DNA of 19,847 nt, taken from positions 1 to 19,847 of the forward strand of contig JADFOM010000010.1 in assembly GCA_022562835.1 (NCBI GenBank). The letters are read 5' to 3'. Positions 7,487 through 14,303 of this stretch are shown piece by piece (within the stretch, counting starts at the first letter, position 1; each line of letters starts with the position of its first letter). The stretch is from Acidobacteriota bacterium. Its GTDB lineage: Bacteria; Actinomycetota; Acidimicrobiia; Acidimicrobiales; SHLQ01. The notes beneath the pieces are model-generated. The model was not told the DNA's origin, did no database searches, and saw only the letters and a list, made by a program, of their open reading frames with translations. A program made the position numbers and the translations under genes.

Positions 7487-8476
7487 ATGGCAAACGCACC
7501 CGTACGAGTGACCGTTACTGGCGCGGCAGGACAAATCGGCTACGCGCTGACATTTCGCATCGCTTCGGGTCAGCTTCTCGGCCCTGACCAGCCCGTTATC
7601 TTGCAGATGCTCGAGATCACCCCTGCCCTGGGCGCACTCGAGGGTGTCGCGATGGAGCTAGATGACTGCGCCTTTCCGTTGCTCGATTCGATGGTTCGTA
7701 CAGATGACGCCGACGTCGCATTCGGTGATGCCGACTACGCGTTGCTCGTGGGTGCCATGCCGCGCAAACAGGGCATGGAGCGTGCGGATCTCCTCGAGGC
7801 GAACGGTGGCATCTTCGGCCCGCAGGGCAAGGCGATCAACGATAGTGCCAGCCGTGACATCAAGGTGCTGGTCGTCGGCAACCCTGCCAACACCAACTCG
7901 CTCATCGCGCAGCAGTCGGCACCCGACATCGACCCGCTGCAGTTCACCGCGATGACACGTCTCGATCACAACCGTGCAAAGTCCCAGCTCGCGCAGAAAC
8001 TGCACGCGTCGGTCAACGACGTCAAGAAGATGACGATCTGGGGGAACCACTCCACTACGCAGTACCCCGATCTGTTCCATTGTGAGGTCGGTGGCAAAGT
8101 CGCGGCCGACGCGGTCGGTGATCAGTCGTGGATCGAGGACGAGTTCATCCCGACCGTCGCTAAGCGTGGGGCTGCGATAATCGATGCACGTGGGGCGTCG
8201 AGCGCGGCGAGCGCCGCTAACGCGGCCATCGACCACATGTACGACTGGGCGTTGGGCACTCCCGATGGGGACTGGGTCTCGATGGCAGTGACCTCCGACG
8301 GGTCTTACGACGTAGCAGAGGGTCTCATTTCGTCCTTCCCGTGCACGACGTCCGGTGGCGATTGGGCGATCGTGTCCGGTCTCGATATTGATGACTTCAG
8401 CCGCGGCCGCATCGATGCCTCAGCCGCGGAACTGTCCGAAGAACGTGACGCCGTTTCAGGCCTCGGTCTGATCTGA
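7487..8476 (+). CDS. mdh: NAD-dependent malate dehydrogenase
   Basis: Mdh interconverts malate and oxaloacetate in the TCA cycle. The 329-residue protein belongs to the cytosolic-type MDH branch. It shows the Rossmann motif GAAGQIG (12-18), substrate arginines Arg93 and Arg99 in MPRKQGMER, GNPANTN (131-137), MTRLDHNRA (with Arg158) and the catalytic His188 in IWGNHS. The acidic Glu43 at the end of the second strand (MLEI) agrees with NAD preference. The AGGAG site supports the start. It is near icd and in the same window as sdhCAB, but an 88-nt gap and a candidate promoter suggest separate transcription from the ABC pair. A palindromic repeat begins 11 nt after the stop. Confidence 0.96.
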   Translation: MANAPVRVTVTGAAGQIGYALTFRIASGQLLGPDQPVILQMLEITPALGALEGVAMELDDCAFPLLDSMVRTDDADVAFGDADYALLVGAMPRKQGMERADLLEANGGIFGPQGKAINDSASRDIKVLVVGNPANTNSLIAQQSAPDIDPLQFTAMTRLDHNRAKSQLAQKLHASVNDVKKMTIWGNHSTTQYPDLFHCEVGGKVAADAVGDQSWIEDEFIPTVAKRGAAIIDARGASSAASAANAAIDHMYDWALGTPDGDWVSMAVTSDGSYDVAEGLISSFPCTTSGGDWAIVSGLDIDDFSRGRIDASAAELSEERDAVSGLGLI

Positions 8477-8486
8477 TCAGTCGTTG

Positions 8487-8517
8487 CGCGACCCTTTGGT
8501 CTGACACCGGGGTCGCG
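8487..8517 (+). repeat. 31-bp palindromic repeat, copy 3
   Basis: This is identical to the copies at 1426 and 1461. It starts 11 nt past the end of mdh and lies between mdh and the methyltransferase gene, upstream of the latter's -10 box. The hairpin could act in the mdh 3' end. Confidence 0.9.
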
Positions 8518-8531
8518 TAACTCGGACTGAC

Positions 8532-8537
8532 TAGGCT
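8532..8537 (+). promoter_or_regulatory. -10 box of the methyltransferase gene (leaderless start)
   Basis: TAGGCT fits TAnnnT and ends 8 nt before the ATG at 8546. No Shine-Dalgarno sequence is visible between them. Confidence 0.55.
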
Positions 8538-8545
8538 CTCGTCCG

Positions 8546-9292
8546 ATGGACAGCGTCTCATTCGACCGGATCGCGGATCGTTACGACGACACGCGCGGTG
8601 GCATCGATCGAGGTCGGCGGTTCGCGGCGGTGATCGACCCATTCCTCGAACCTGGGGACGATTTGCTTGAGATCGGTGTCGGTACGGGCGTGATAGCGCA
8701 ACCGTTGCAAACGCTCGGACACCATGTGATCGGCATCGATCTCAGTCGAGAAATGTTGTCGAGATCGCGCGATCGGGTTGAATCGGTCGTCGAGGGCGAC
8801 GCGACCCGACTTCCATTCGCCAGTGAACGTTTTGACGCGGTGGTCGCAGTATGGGCGGTACACCTGATCGGCGACTTCGACGCGCTCATCGACGAGGTAG
8901 ACCGCGTCATGCGGCCAGGCTCGCCGCTGCTGGTCGTGTCATCCACGCCCGATGTCGAACCGAACGATCTGAGCGACATCGCTTTCAGGTTCGGCAAGGC
9001 GCTCGGCCGCGGTCGCGATCGCTCGCGTTACCTTGTGGATCGGCTCACCCCGCACGGATTCACCCACGAAACCGATGTAGCGACCGACGAGCACGACTTC
9101 GAGGAGTCCCCGATGGACCGCGCCGCGATGATCGAGCGGCGAGACTGGTCGTCGTTGTGGGATCTCGACGACTCTGCTTGGAGGCGCGTCGTTCAACCCG
9201 TCATCGACGACCTGCGTGCCTTGCCCGAACCGGATAGACCGCGACGCTGCCTACATCGTCATATCCTCAGCGTCTACCGCGGTCCTTCATAG
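8546..9292 (+). CDS. Class I SAM-dependent methyltransferase (Methyltransf_11-like)
   Basis: The 248-residue protein has the Rossmann methyltransferase fold signals. The SAM motif I is LLEIGVGTGVIA (40-51), the acidic ribose-binding residue is in VIGIDLS (61-67), the GDATRLPF motif spans 84-91, and the motif IV strand is FDAVVAVWAVHLI (96-108). The opening SFDRIADRYDDTRGG is typical of UbiE/small-molecule methyltransferases. The C-terminal third has no motif I recognise, so the substrate is unknown. The ATG at 8546 is supported by the -10 box 8 nt upstream. The stop codon lies in a small hairpin (9280-9297) facing the convergent Eis-like gene. Confidence 0.85.
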   Translation: MDSVSFDRIADRYDDTRGGIDRGRRFAAVIDPFLEPGDDLLEIGVGTGVIAQPLQTLGHHVIGIDLSREMLSRSRDRVESVVEGDATRLPFASERFDAVVAVWAVHLIGDFDALIDEVDRVMRPGSPLLVVSSTPDVEPNDLSDIAFRFGKALGRGRDRSRYLVDRLTPHGFTHETDVATDEHDFEESPMDRAAMIERRDWSSLWDLDDSAWRRVVQPVIDDLRALPEPDRPRRCLHRHILSVYRGPS

Positions 9293-9297
9293 GACCG
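9280..9297. terminator. Hairpin between convergent genes, overlapping the methyltransferase stop
   Basis: CGGTCCT and AGGACCG form a perfect 7-bp stem with the loop TCAT, and the TAG stop spans loop and stem. It sits between genes that end at 9292 (+) and 9350 (-). There is no T-run, so any role in termination is a guess from position. Confidence 0.3.
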
Positions 9298-9349
9298 GAG
9301 AGTGGCTCGCCGAACCGATCCGTCTCTCTCTCGGAGGTACGTCGGGCCC

Positions 9350-10576
9350 TCAGAACTCGATTCCGGGCTGTGGACGGGGTAAACAGATCGCCCGATCGAG
9401 GGCCTCTAGCAACTCCTGAGGGGCATCCAGGTCGGTCGAGCGTGCCAGTACGGACGCACTACGAACACCAAGCCACAGCCGAGTGAACGCTCCAACTCCC
9501 GATCGCATGAGCGGTAGGTCCGACCTCGCCAATCCGCGCACGGCGGAGGACTCGGCGCCGATCGTGATCGTCCACTCATCTGAGAGTCCGTCCCAGTCGA
9601 CGTCGTCGCGATCGCTCAGTGGGTCGTGTAGTTCGAGCGCGAACACGAGCGGCTCGACGGGCCCACGCCACCGAGCTACGCACTTCGGAAGGTCGAGGAT
9701 GCGCGCCTGCCACCATGCGATCGATTCGAAGGGCACACCGGACCCTGCAAGCTCTCTGGCGGAGCGCTGACGAATCGGATGTCTGATTAGATCCTGGACC
9801 TGAAGTTCTGGAGGTTCGGGTATCCGTACGCTTGCCCATTGGTCGCTTTGCGCTCGAATCAGGCCCAACAGTTCGAGCAACTGGTTTGGTTCCTCGGCGA
9901 GGAGATGTGTGATATTTACCGACTTCGCGTTCTTTGACTCGCCGAGCAATGCATGGGTCAGGCGTCCGTCTTCGTTGCGGTACCCCAGAGCGACTGGCGA
10001 TTCCAGGCAGGCCATTTCGGCTGCGAGCGCCTGCGGTTCAGAAACAACGATTCCACCGTGTCCACGGGTGCGCCTCGCCATCAGATCGTGAACCTCCAGG
10101 GCCTGATCAGTGCTGATGCGTACGGGTATCCGATCGGGGATCGGCACCGTGAGCGTTGCGGGGTCGAAGGTCAGTTTGTGCTCGTAACCGCCGCTGCCGA
10201 AGCCGAGACGGTCATAGAACCCCTGCTCGAACATGCCGAGAAAGGCCACCTCGGCACCTTGCTTAGCCCCGCTCGTGACGGCCTGGGCGGTCATCGAGGT
10301 CGCCACACCGATGCGGCGGGCGATGCGGCTCACCACCACTGCTGAAATCACGCAGAGGTCGAGATCTTCATAGAGGTAGCGGATCAAGCCCTCGCCGCGG
10401 TGCACGGCACATTCCGCCGAACCGTCGACTATCGCCACCCTCGATTGACCGCCTTCGAGGAACACACTTAGTCCAGCCGCCTGAGCCTCGGACTCATCAA
10501 TCCAGCCGACCTCGCGCCAGATCCGAGCGACCGACTTGAGGTCTCGGTCTGCGTCATAGCTGCGTATCTCGACCAC
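9350..10576 (-). CDS. Eis-like GNAT N-acetyltransferase
   Basis: The 408-residue protein matches the layout of Eis (about 402 residues): two tandem GNAT folds and a C-terminal SCP2-like fold. The acetyl-CoA region is at 80-92 with RRIGVA. FYDRLGFG holds Tyr121, the counterpart of the Eis general-acid Tyr126. The last residue is Phe408; in Eis the carboxylate of the C-terminal Phe acts as the general base. The C-terminal part (LWLGVRSASVLA) is typical of the family. Eis proteins acetylate amines, including aminoglycosides and protein lysines, but the substrate here is unknown. The GTG start follows AAGGA (10587-10583) by 6 nt. It is the last gene of a run with the Fpg-like and SCP2 genes, 53 nt after the former. 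Confidence 0.85.
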   Translation of the reverse strand: MVEIRSYDADRDLKSVARIWREVGWIDESEAQAAGLSVFLEGGQSRVAIVDGSAECAVHRGEGLIRYLYEDLDLCVISAVVVSRIARRIGVATSMTAQAVTSGAKQGAEVAFLGMFEQGFYDRLGFGSGGYEHKLTFDPATLTVPIPDRIPVRISTDQALEVHDLMARRTRGHGGIVVSEPQALAAEMACLESPVALGYRNEDGRLTHALLGESKNAKSVNITHLLAEEPNQLLELLGLIRAQSDQWASVRIPEPPELQVQDLIRHPIRQRSARELAGSGVPFESIAWWQARILDLPKCVARWRGPVEPLVFALELHDPLSDRDDVDWDGLSDEWTITIGAESSAVRGLARSDLPLMRSGVGAFTRLWLGVRSASVLARSTDLDAPQELLEALDRAICLPRPQPGIEF

Positions 10577-10629
10577 GCATCATCCTTGCACCGTTTGTGA
10601 GGCTGGCGCATTCCATTTCGTGGGTGCAG

Positions 10630-11466
10630 CTACTTGAGGAACTTGCTCGTCGTGTTGTCGGCCAGCACCCTGCCGCCGGTCTGACACTTAGCGCAGTAGT
10701 TCACGGTGTAGGCGTTGTACTCGACCGCACGTACGACGTCATCGCAATCCGGGCAGGGTTCTCCCGCATGGTGATGGACCGCGCCTGGCCGCTCGGCCGC
10801 TGAACTCATCTCGTCTCGTCCTCGTTCGAACTCGAGGCTCTCCGCAATGCAGCTTTCTATCGCTGCGTGGAGTCGGCATACCTGTGCGTCGTCGAACTTG
10901 CCGACCGCAGCGAATGGCGACAGCTTCGCCCGGTGACAGATCTCGTTTGAGAGACGTCGTCCAAGCCCGGCGATGCGGCGCTGATCTCGCAACACTCCAT
11001 GAAGCCGCTTGTTGTCGGTCGCCAGCAGAACCCGTAGCTGGTCGACGTCGAGGTCGTCAGCATCGGGACCGAGATGATCGAGCGGAGGCTGATGTTGCGG
11101 ATCACCCTCGATCACCCATGTGCCGGCCTTTCGTTGCGACCCAGCCTCTGTCAACAAGAGCGCAGAACCATCATCGAAATGCCAGCGGCCCAGCCCACCA
11201 CGCGGCTTCGCCGACTGCTTCTCGTCTGGTTTGAGACGACCACCCTGCATCAGGTGGATCACGAATGAGTAACGGCCGAAGTCGGCGATCAGGAGCTTTC
11301 CACGTGTTGTGAAGGCGACCAGGGTTGCGCCAGCAACGTCGTCGGGACTGGGAACGGCGGTCTTGAGCACGGCGAAGTTGATCGCGCTGAATCGTTCGAA
11401 CGAGTGACCACCAAACAAGGTGGACAGGCGCTCTGCGTGAGCCGCCACCTCGGGGTATTCAGGCAT
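10630..11466 (-). CDS. Fpg/MutM-Nei family DNA glycosylase homologue with altered active-site surroundings
   Basis: Fpg enzymes remove oxidised purines and nick the DNA by beta/delta elimination. The 278-residue protein opens with MPEYPEV, giving the Pro nucleophile and catalytic Glu after Met removal. It keeps Lys57, a Met in HLM (73), a helix-two-turn-helix region (about 163-185, RIAGLGRRLSNEICHRA) and a zinc finger with Cys238, 241, 258 and 261 at standard spacing. The finger Arg that contacts DNA phosphate in E. coli Fpg (Arg258) aligns with Tyr253. The helix-turn Asn of GIGN is Arg170, and the void-filling Phe appears to be Ala. A tail of about 17 residues follows the finger. It is therefore a divergent paralogue whose lesion range may differ. 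Its ATG overlaps the SCP2 gene by 8 nt, so the two are probably translated together. Confidence 0.85.
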   Translation of the reverse strand: MPEYPEVAAHAERLSTLFGGHSFERFSAINFAVLKTAVPSPDDVAGATLVAFTTRGKLLIADFGRYSFVIHLMQGGRLKPDEKQSAKPRGGLGRWHFDDGSALLLTEAGSQRKAGTWVIEGDPQHQPPLDHLGPDADDLDVDQLRVLLATDNKRLHGVLRDQRRIAGLGRRLSNEICHRAKLSPFAAVGKFDDAQVCRLHAAIESCIAESLEFERGRDEMSSAAERPGAVHHHAGEPCPDCDDVVRAVEYNAYTVNYCAKCQTGGRVLADNTTSKFLK

Positions 11467-11821
11467 CGGTCAGGCCGTACATATGAGCGAACACACCCGG
11501 GAGCGCATCGAGTGCTTTTGAATGAGCGATGAGCTGCGCCGGATCTCCGCGCAGGTCGATTCGTCCGTCTAGTACACATTCCTGCGGGTTGGAGCGCCCT
11601 GTATGGATGCCCTTTGCCGTTTCGTAGTCCATCGCGAACGTGACATCGGTTTGGTCGAGAACTCGATCGATCCTGCCAGACGGCAATACGATCCGGTATT
11701 CAACCGGACCGTCGGGTCCACCCGAAACGATGTACCCGAGTCGGAGACTGTCGGGTGCGTCCGGGCGATCTGGCTTGGCGCCGCTGGCCGCGTCGAACCA
11801 TTCGTCGGAAAGGAACCGCAT
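11459..11821 (-). CDS. SCP2 sterol-binding domain protein
   Basis: This is a 120-residue single-domain protein. MRFLSDEWFDAA at the start and the later stretch AKGIHTGRSNPQECVLDGRIDLRG (split here by function: a helix, then the conserved Gly-Arg strand) match SCP2-type lipid-binding folds, which are hydrophobic-ligand tunnels. The frame is open 7 codons further upstream, but the ATG at 11821 lies 6 nt after a TATGCT box and fits the family N-terminus. It heads a run with the Fpg-like and Eis-like genes and overlaps the former by 8 nt. The Eis-like protein also has an SCP2-like fold. The ligand is unknown. Confidence 0.8.
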   Translation of the reverse strand: MRFLSDEWFDAASGAKPDRPDAPDSLRLGYIVSGGPDGPVEYRIVLPSGRIDRVLDQTDVTFAMDYETAKGIHTGRSNPQECVLDGRIDLRGDPAQLIAHSKALDALPGVFAHMYGLTDA

Positions 11822-12266
11822 GTCTGGAGCATACGACCGCATTCCTCGGCGTTACGACGTGTCCTGGCTGGTAGATGGTCCTGGCGGTGGCAGTCTGAGT
11901 TTCTCCTGTGGACCGAAGAGACCATCGGTGCTCAAGGTCGTGCTCCAGGCCACGAAGGGGTCTAGTGCGGTGCTGCAGGTCGACGATCTGCCGGTTGTCA
12001 CGAGCCAGCGCATCGAGGTGCGTGATACGGGCGTATGGTTCGAGCTGATCGAGTTGGAAAAACGTAGACAACTTCAACTCGGCCTCGAGGCGCACGGTGT
12101 GATGGTCGACCGGGTGCCAACCGATGTCGGAGACCTGCGCGGCGCCCCGGCAGCGTTGGGACTCGACCTTGAGATCTACAGGACAGACGGTCTCACGGTT
12201 GCCGTTGGCGAGGTGTTGATCGACAACGATCGGTTCGAGATCGACGCTCACGCGTTCTGGGAATGA
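11820..12266 (+). CDS. Hypothetical protein, 148 residues
   Basis: I do not recognise a family. The protein is soluble, with no signal peptide or membrane helix. It alternates hydrophobic strand-like stretches (SVLKVVLQA, SAVLQVDDL, VWFELIELEKRRQLQLGLEAHGVMV) with loops, which suggests a beta-rich fold. The proposed ATG at 11820 follows AAGGA by about 5 nt. The frame stays open further upstream (to 11640), but that part lies antisense to the SCP2 gene and reads as low-complexity Arg/Ser/Pro. A later GTG at 11858 is possible. The chosen start codon overlaps the SCP2 start codon on the other strand (CATG, 11819-11822). It converges with the DUF368 gene. Confidence 0.6.
   Translation: MSGAYDRIPRRYDVSWLVDGPGGGSLSFSCGPKRPSVLKVVLQATKGSSAVLQVDDLPVVTSQRIEVRDTGVWFELIELEKRRQLQLGLEAHGVMVDRVPTDVGDLRGAPAALGLDLEIYRTDGLTVAVGEVLIDNDRFEIDAHAFWE
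11828..11833 (-). promoter_or_regulatory. -10 box of the SCP2-fpg-eis-like run (leaderless start)
   Basis: On the minus strand TATGCT ends 6 nt before the ATG at 11821. The box lies inside the first codons of the divergent hypothetical gene on the plus strand. Confidence 0.6.
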
Positions 12267-12332
12267 GGCGGATCGCTCAAGAATACGAACCGGTTCCGGT
12301 CGCCTACCGTGCGTCGACGAAGGCCTACCCGA

Positions 12333-13262
12333 TCAAGTGCTAGCGCTGCGCCCAGCGTCGCGTCGTGCCATACGTTCCCCGATCAGTGAGATTGCCAAGA
12401 TGGCGATGAACGCGATCACTCCGAGCGAGATTGGCCAGGCCGCATTGCCGTCCGGCCATTCGATCAACGTGCCATCGACCGCTTCGGCCGTCTCATCGCT
12501 AACGATCCCGACGCCGTCGGGCCAGGGCCACAACACACGGAACGACCCGATCATCAGGCCGATCATGACGGCTAGAACCCTGTCATGATGGCTCTCGAGC
12601 ACACGATGAAGCAGGGTCGAGAACAATGCCAAACCCACGACGGTGCCGAGTCCAACCGCAGCGACTTTCACCATGTCGCGTTCGGAGACGATGTCCAGCA
12701 CAGGCGCATACATCCCGATCATGAGTAGAAGAAATGAGCCAGAGATCCCCGGCAGGATCATCGCACAGATGGCCAGCGCGCCAGCGCCGAAGAAGGCGAG
12801 CAGGCTCGGATCTGCAATCGCTTCGGATTGAAACCCTAGAAGGACGAACACGATGATGCCGACTGCCGCGGCGATGATGATGTGAAGTCGATTGGCATCG
12901 CGTAGTAAACGCCACGCCACGATGATCGATGCCGCGACCAGGCCGCTGAAGAGCCCCGCCATCGGCTCGGGATGATCCTCAAGTGCTCGTTTGATCACGC
13001 CAGCGAGCGTTGCGACCGCAGCCAGAATGCCCATGAGAAGCGGGATGAGGAAGAGCCAGTCGACCAGCGTCAGTCGTGTGCGGGCTTCACTCAGGTCGCC
13101 GCGTACAGCGGCACCGAGCACGGCAGCTCCTAGGCGGATGTTGTCGATAAGACGTTCATAGATGCCAAAGACCAGAGCGATAGTGCCGCCCGAGACTCCT
13201 GGGACGATGTCGGCCGCTCCCATGAAGAACCCGCGGATCAATTGCGCGACAGTCGAATGCAC
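12333..13262 (-). CDS. DUF368 family membrane protein (PopT-type polyprenyl-phosphate translocase)
   Basis: The protein of about 309 residues is strongly hydrophobic with roughly eight to ten membrane segments. It carries the two diagnostic Pro-Gly-Ser/Gly repeats of the family: FFMGAADIVPGVSGGT near the N-terminus and MILPGISGSFLLL in the middle. Together these suggest an inverted-repeat transporter fold. DUF368 members (PopT) have been shown to flip undecaprenyl phosphate back across the membrane for reuse in cell-wall synthesis; the same role here is inferred from family. The GTG at 13262 is chosen because a TAACGT box ends 6 nt before it. A TTG one codon upstream is the alternative. It diverges from an alpha/beta hydrolase gene with overlapping -10 boxes. 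Confidence 0.88.
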   Translation of the reverse strand: MHSTVAQLIRGFFMGAADIVPGVSGGTIALVFGIYERLIDNIRLGAAVLGAAVRGDLSEARTRLTLVDWLFLIPLLMGILAAVATLAGVIKRALEDHPEPMAGLFSGLVAASIIVAWRLLRDANRLHIIIAAAVGIIVFVLLGFQSEAIADPSLLAFFGAGALAICAMILPGISGSFLLLMIGMYAPVLDIVSERDMVKVAAVGLGTVVGLALFSTLLHRVLESHHDRVLAVMIGLMIGSFRVLWPWPDGVGIVSDETAEAVDGTLIEWPDGNAAWPISLGVIAFIAILAISLIGERMARRDAGRSAST

Positions 13263-13268
13263 CAAGGC

Positions 13269-13274
13269 ACGTTA
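13269..13274 (-). promoter_or_regulatory. -10 box of the DUF368 gene (leaderless start)
   Basis: Read on the minus strand, TAACGT fits TAnnnT and ends 6 nt before the GTG at 13262. It shares two bases (13273-13274) with the -10 box of the divergent hydrolase gene. Confidence 0.55.
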
Positions 13275-13278
13275 CCGT
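13273..13278 (+). promoter_or_regulatory. -10 box of the alpha/beta hydrolase gene
   Basis: TACCGT fits TAnnnT and ends 9 nt before the ATG at 13288. No Shine-Dalgarno sequence is visible. Confidence 0.5.
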
Positions 13279-13287
13279 GATCGGCGA

Positions 13288-14163
13288 ATGGAACAGAAGA
13301 CCGCGGGGCGGCAGGCCACTACGACACTGTGGATTCCAAGTGGCGATCTGAAGCTATGTGTCGACGAACACACGGCTTTGGGCAGCGGACGTCCAGTCCT
13401 GTTGTTGTTATGTGCCGCTGAGCAGACCGCTGCACATTGGCCGCCCTCGTTTCTTGACGCGATCGTTGATGCAGGCGTCGACATCGTCGCGTTCGACACT
13501 AGAGACAGCGGGCGGTCATCCAAGATTCCGTCCGATGTTGGCTACCGACTCGGAGACCTCGTCGACGACGCGGTCTCCGTGCTCGACGCGCTCGGGATAG
13601 AGCGGGTGCACGTGTTCGGTCGATCCATGGGAGGGATGGTCGCGCAACTTCTCGCTCTCGATCATCCATCCCAGGTCGAGTCGCTCACTCTGATGTCGAC
13701 CACGCCCGGACCGGGGTCGATAGGTCTCTCAACACCCGAGGACGATCTTGTAGAGGCGATTGCCGAGCGGTTATTCAACGGCCCTCCGAAAGAAGCGGAC
13801 GAACGCGTCGAGTGGCTCGCCGAGGGTCAGCGGCTGTTCTGCGGTCAAGCGTTCCCGTTCGACGTCGAGCGTGAGAGAGCTCTGGCGCGCCACGATCTCG
13901 CGTCGGGTCATCCACTCGAGTCGGGTCATGGCACCGCCGTGTTCGCAACAAAGCCGTGGATCGACCGACTCGCAGACCTCGCGGTGCCAACGGCGGTGAT
14001 TCACGGCGACGAGGACCACGTCTACGGGTTCGACCACGCGCAGGCGCTCGCCAGCCGGATGGGTGCTGACGTGAAGGTTCTCGCTGGGCTCGGTCACGAG
14101 TTTCCTCCCGAGGTTGGCGCCGAGGTCGCGTCGGTCGTACTCGCGACGATGCAGCGAGACTGA
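13288..14163 (+). CDS. Alpha/beta hydrolase
   Basis: The 291-residue protein has the standard alpha/beta hydrolase order. The strand-loop motif DTRDSGRS spans 70-77. The nucleophile elbow GRSMGG has Ser113, the acid is Asp243 in HGDEDHV, and His270 lies in GLGHEFPP, completing the triad. A cap region of roughly 80 residues lies between the elbow and the acid (about 145-225). Substrate cannot be inferred; esterase, lactonase and haloperoxidase-like members share this pattern. The frame is open back to 13162, but that part is antisense to the DUF368 gene. The ATG at 13288 fits the family start and the -10 box upstream. Confidence 0.88.
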   Translation: MEQKTAGRQATTTLWIPSGDLKLCVDEHTALGSGRPVLLLLCAAEQTAAHWPPSFLDAIVDAGVDIVAFDTRDSGRSSKIPSDVGYRLGDLVDDAVSVLDALGIERVHVFGRSMGGMVAQLLALDHPSQVESLTLMSTTPGPGSIGLSTPEDDLVEAIAERLFNGPPKEADERVEWLAEGQRLFCGQAFPFDVERERALARHDLASGHPLESGHGTAVFATKPWIDRLADLAVPTAVIHGDEDHVYGFDHAQALASRMGADVKVLAGLGHEFPPEVGAEVASVVLATMQRD

Positions 14164-14303
14164 CCTTCGGTCGGTGCCTTCGCGCGCTGGCTGGGTTCGA
14201 CCCGGTTCTCAGCGTTGGGCTGCCCGGCGACTTGGTCTAGCGAGACCGTAGAGCAAGACTTCGAATCGCCCTCTTCGGTGAGGGTCAACTGGAGGCAGAG
14301 CCA
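14164..14303 (+). other. 140-nt intergenic region with two small inverted repeats
   Basis: Two short inverted repeats are visible: GGTCT/AGACC with a 4-nt loop (14234-14247) and CCCTC/GAGGG with a 6-nt loop (14269-14284). The second lies 6 nt before the GGAGG ribosome binding site (14291-14295) of the CoA-transferase gene. No clear -10 box is seen. This may be a structured leader, but the stems are short and could be chance. Confidence 0.3.

Noticed and set aside
12287..12296. Perfect 10-bp palindrome GAACCGGTTC between convergent genes
   Set aside because: It has no loop for an RNA hairpin and no second copy nearby. A short GC-rich palindrome is expected by chance.
13162..13287. Upstream extension of the alpha/beta hydrolase frame
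   Set aside because: It runs antisense to the DUF368 N-terminus, and the family start and -10 box fit the ATG at 13288.
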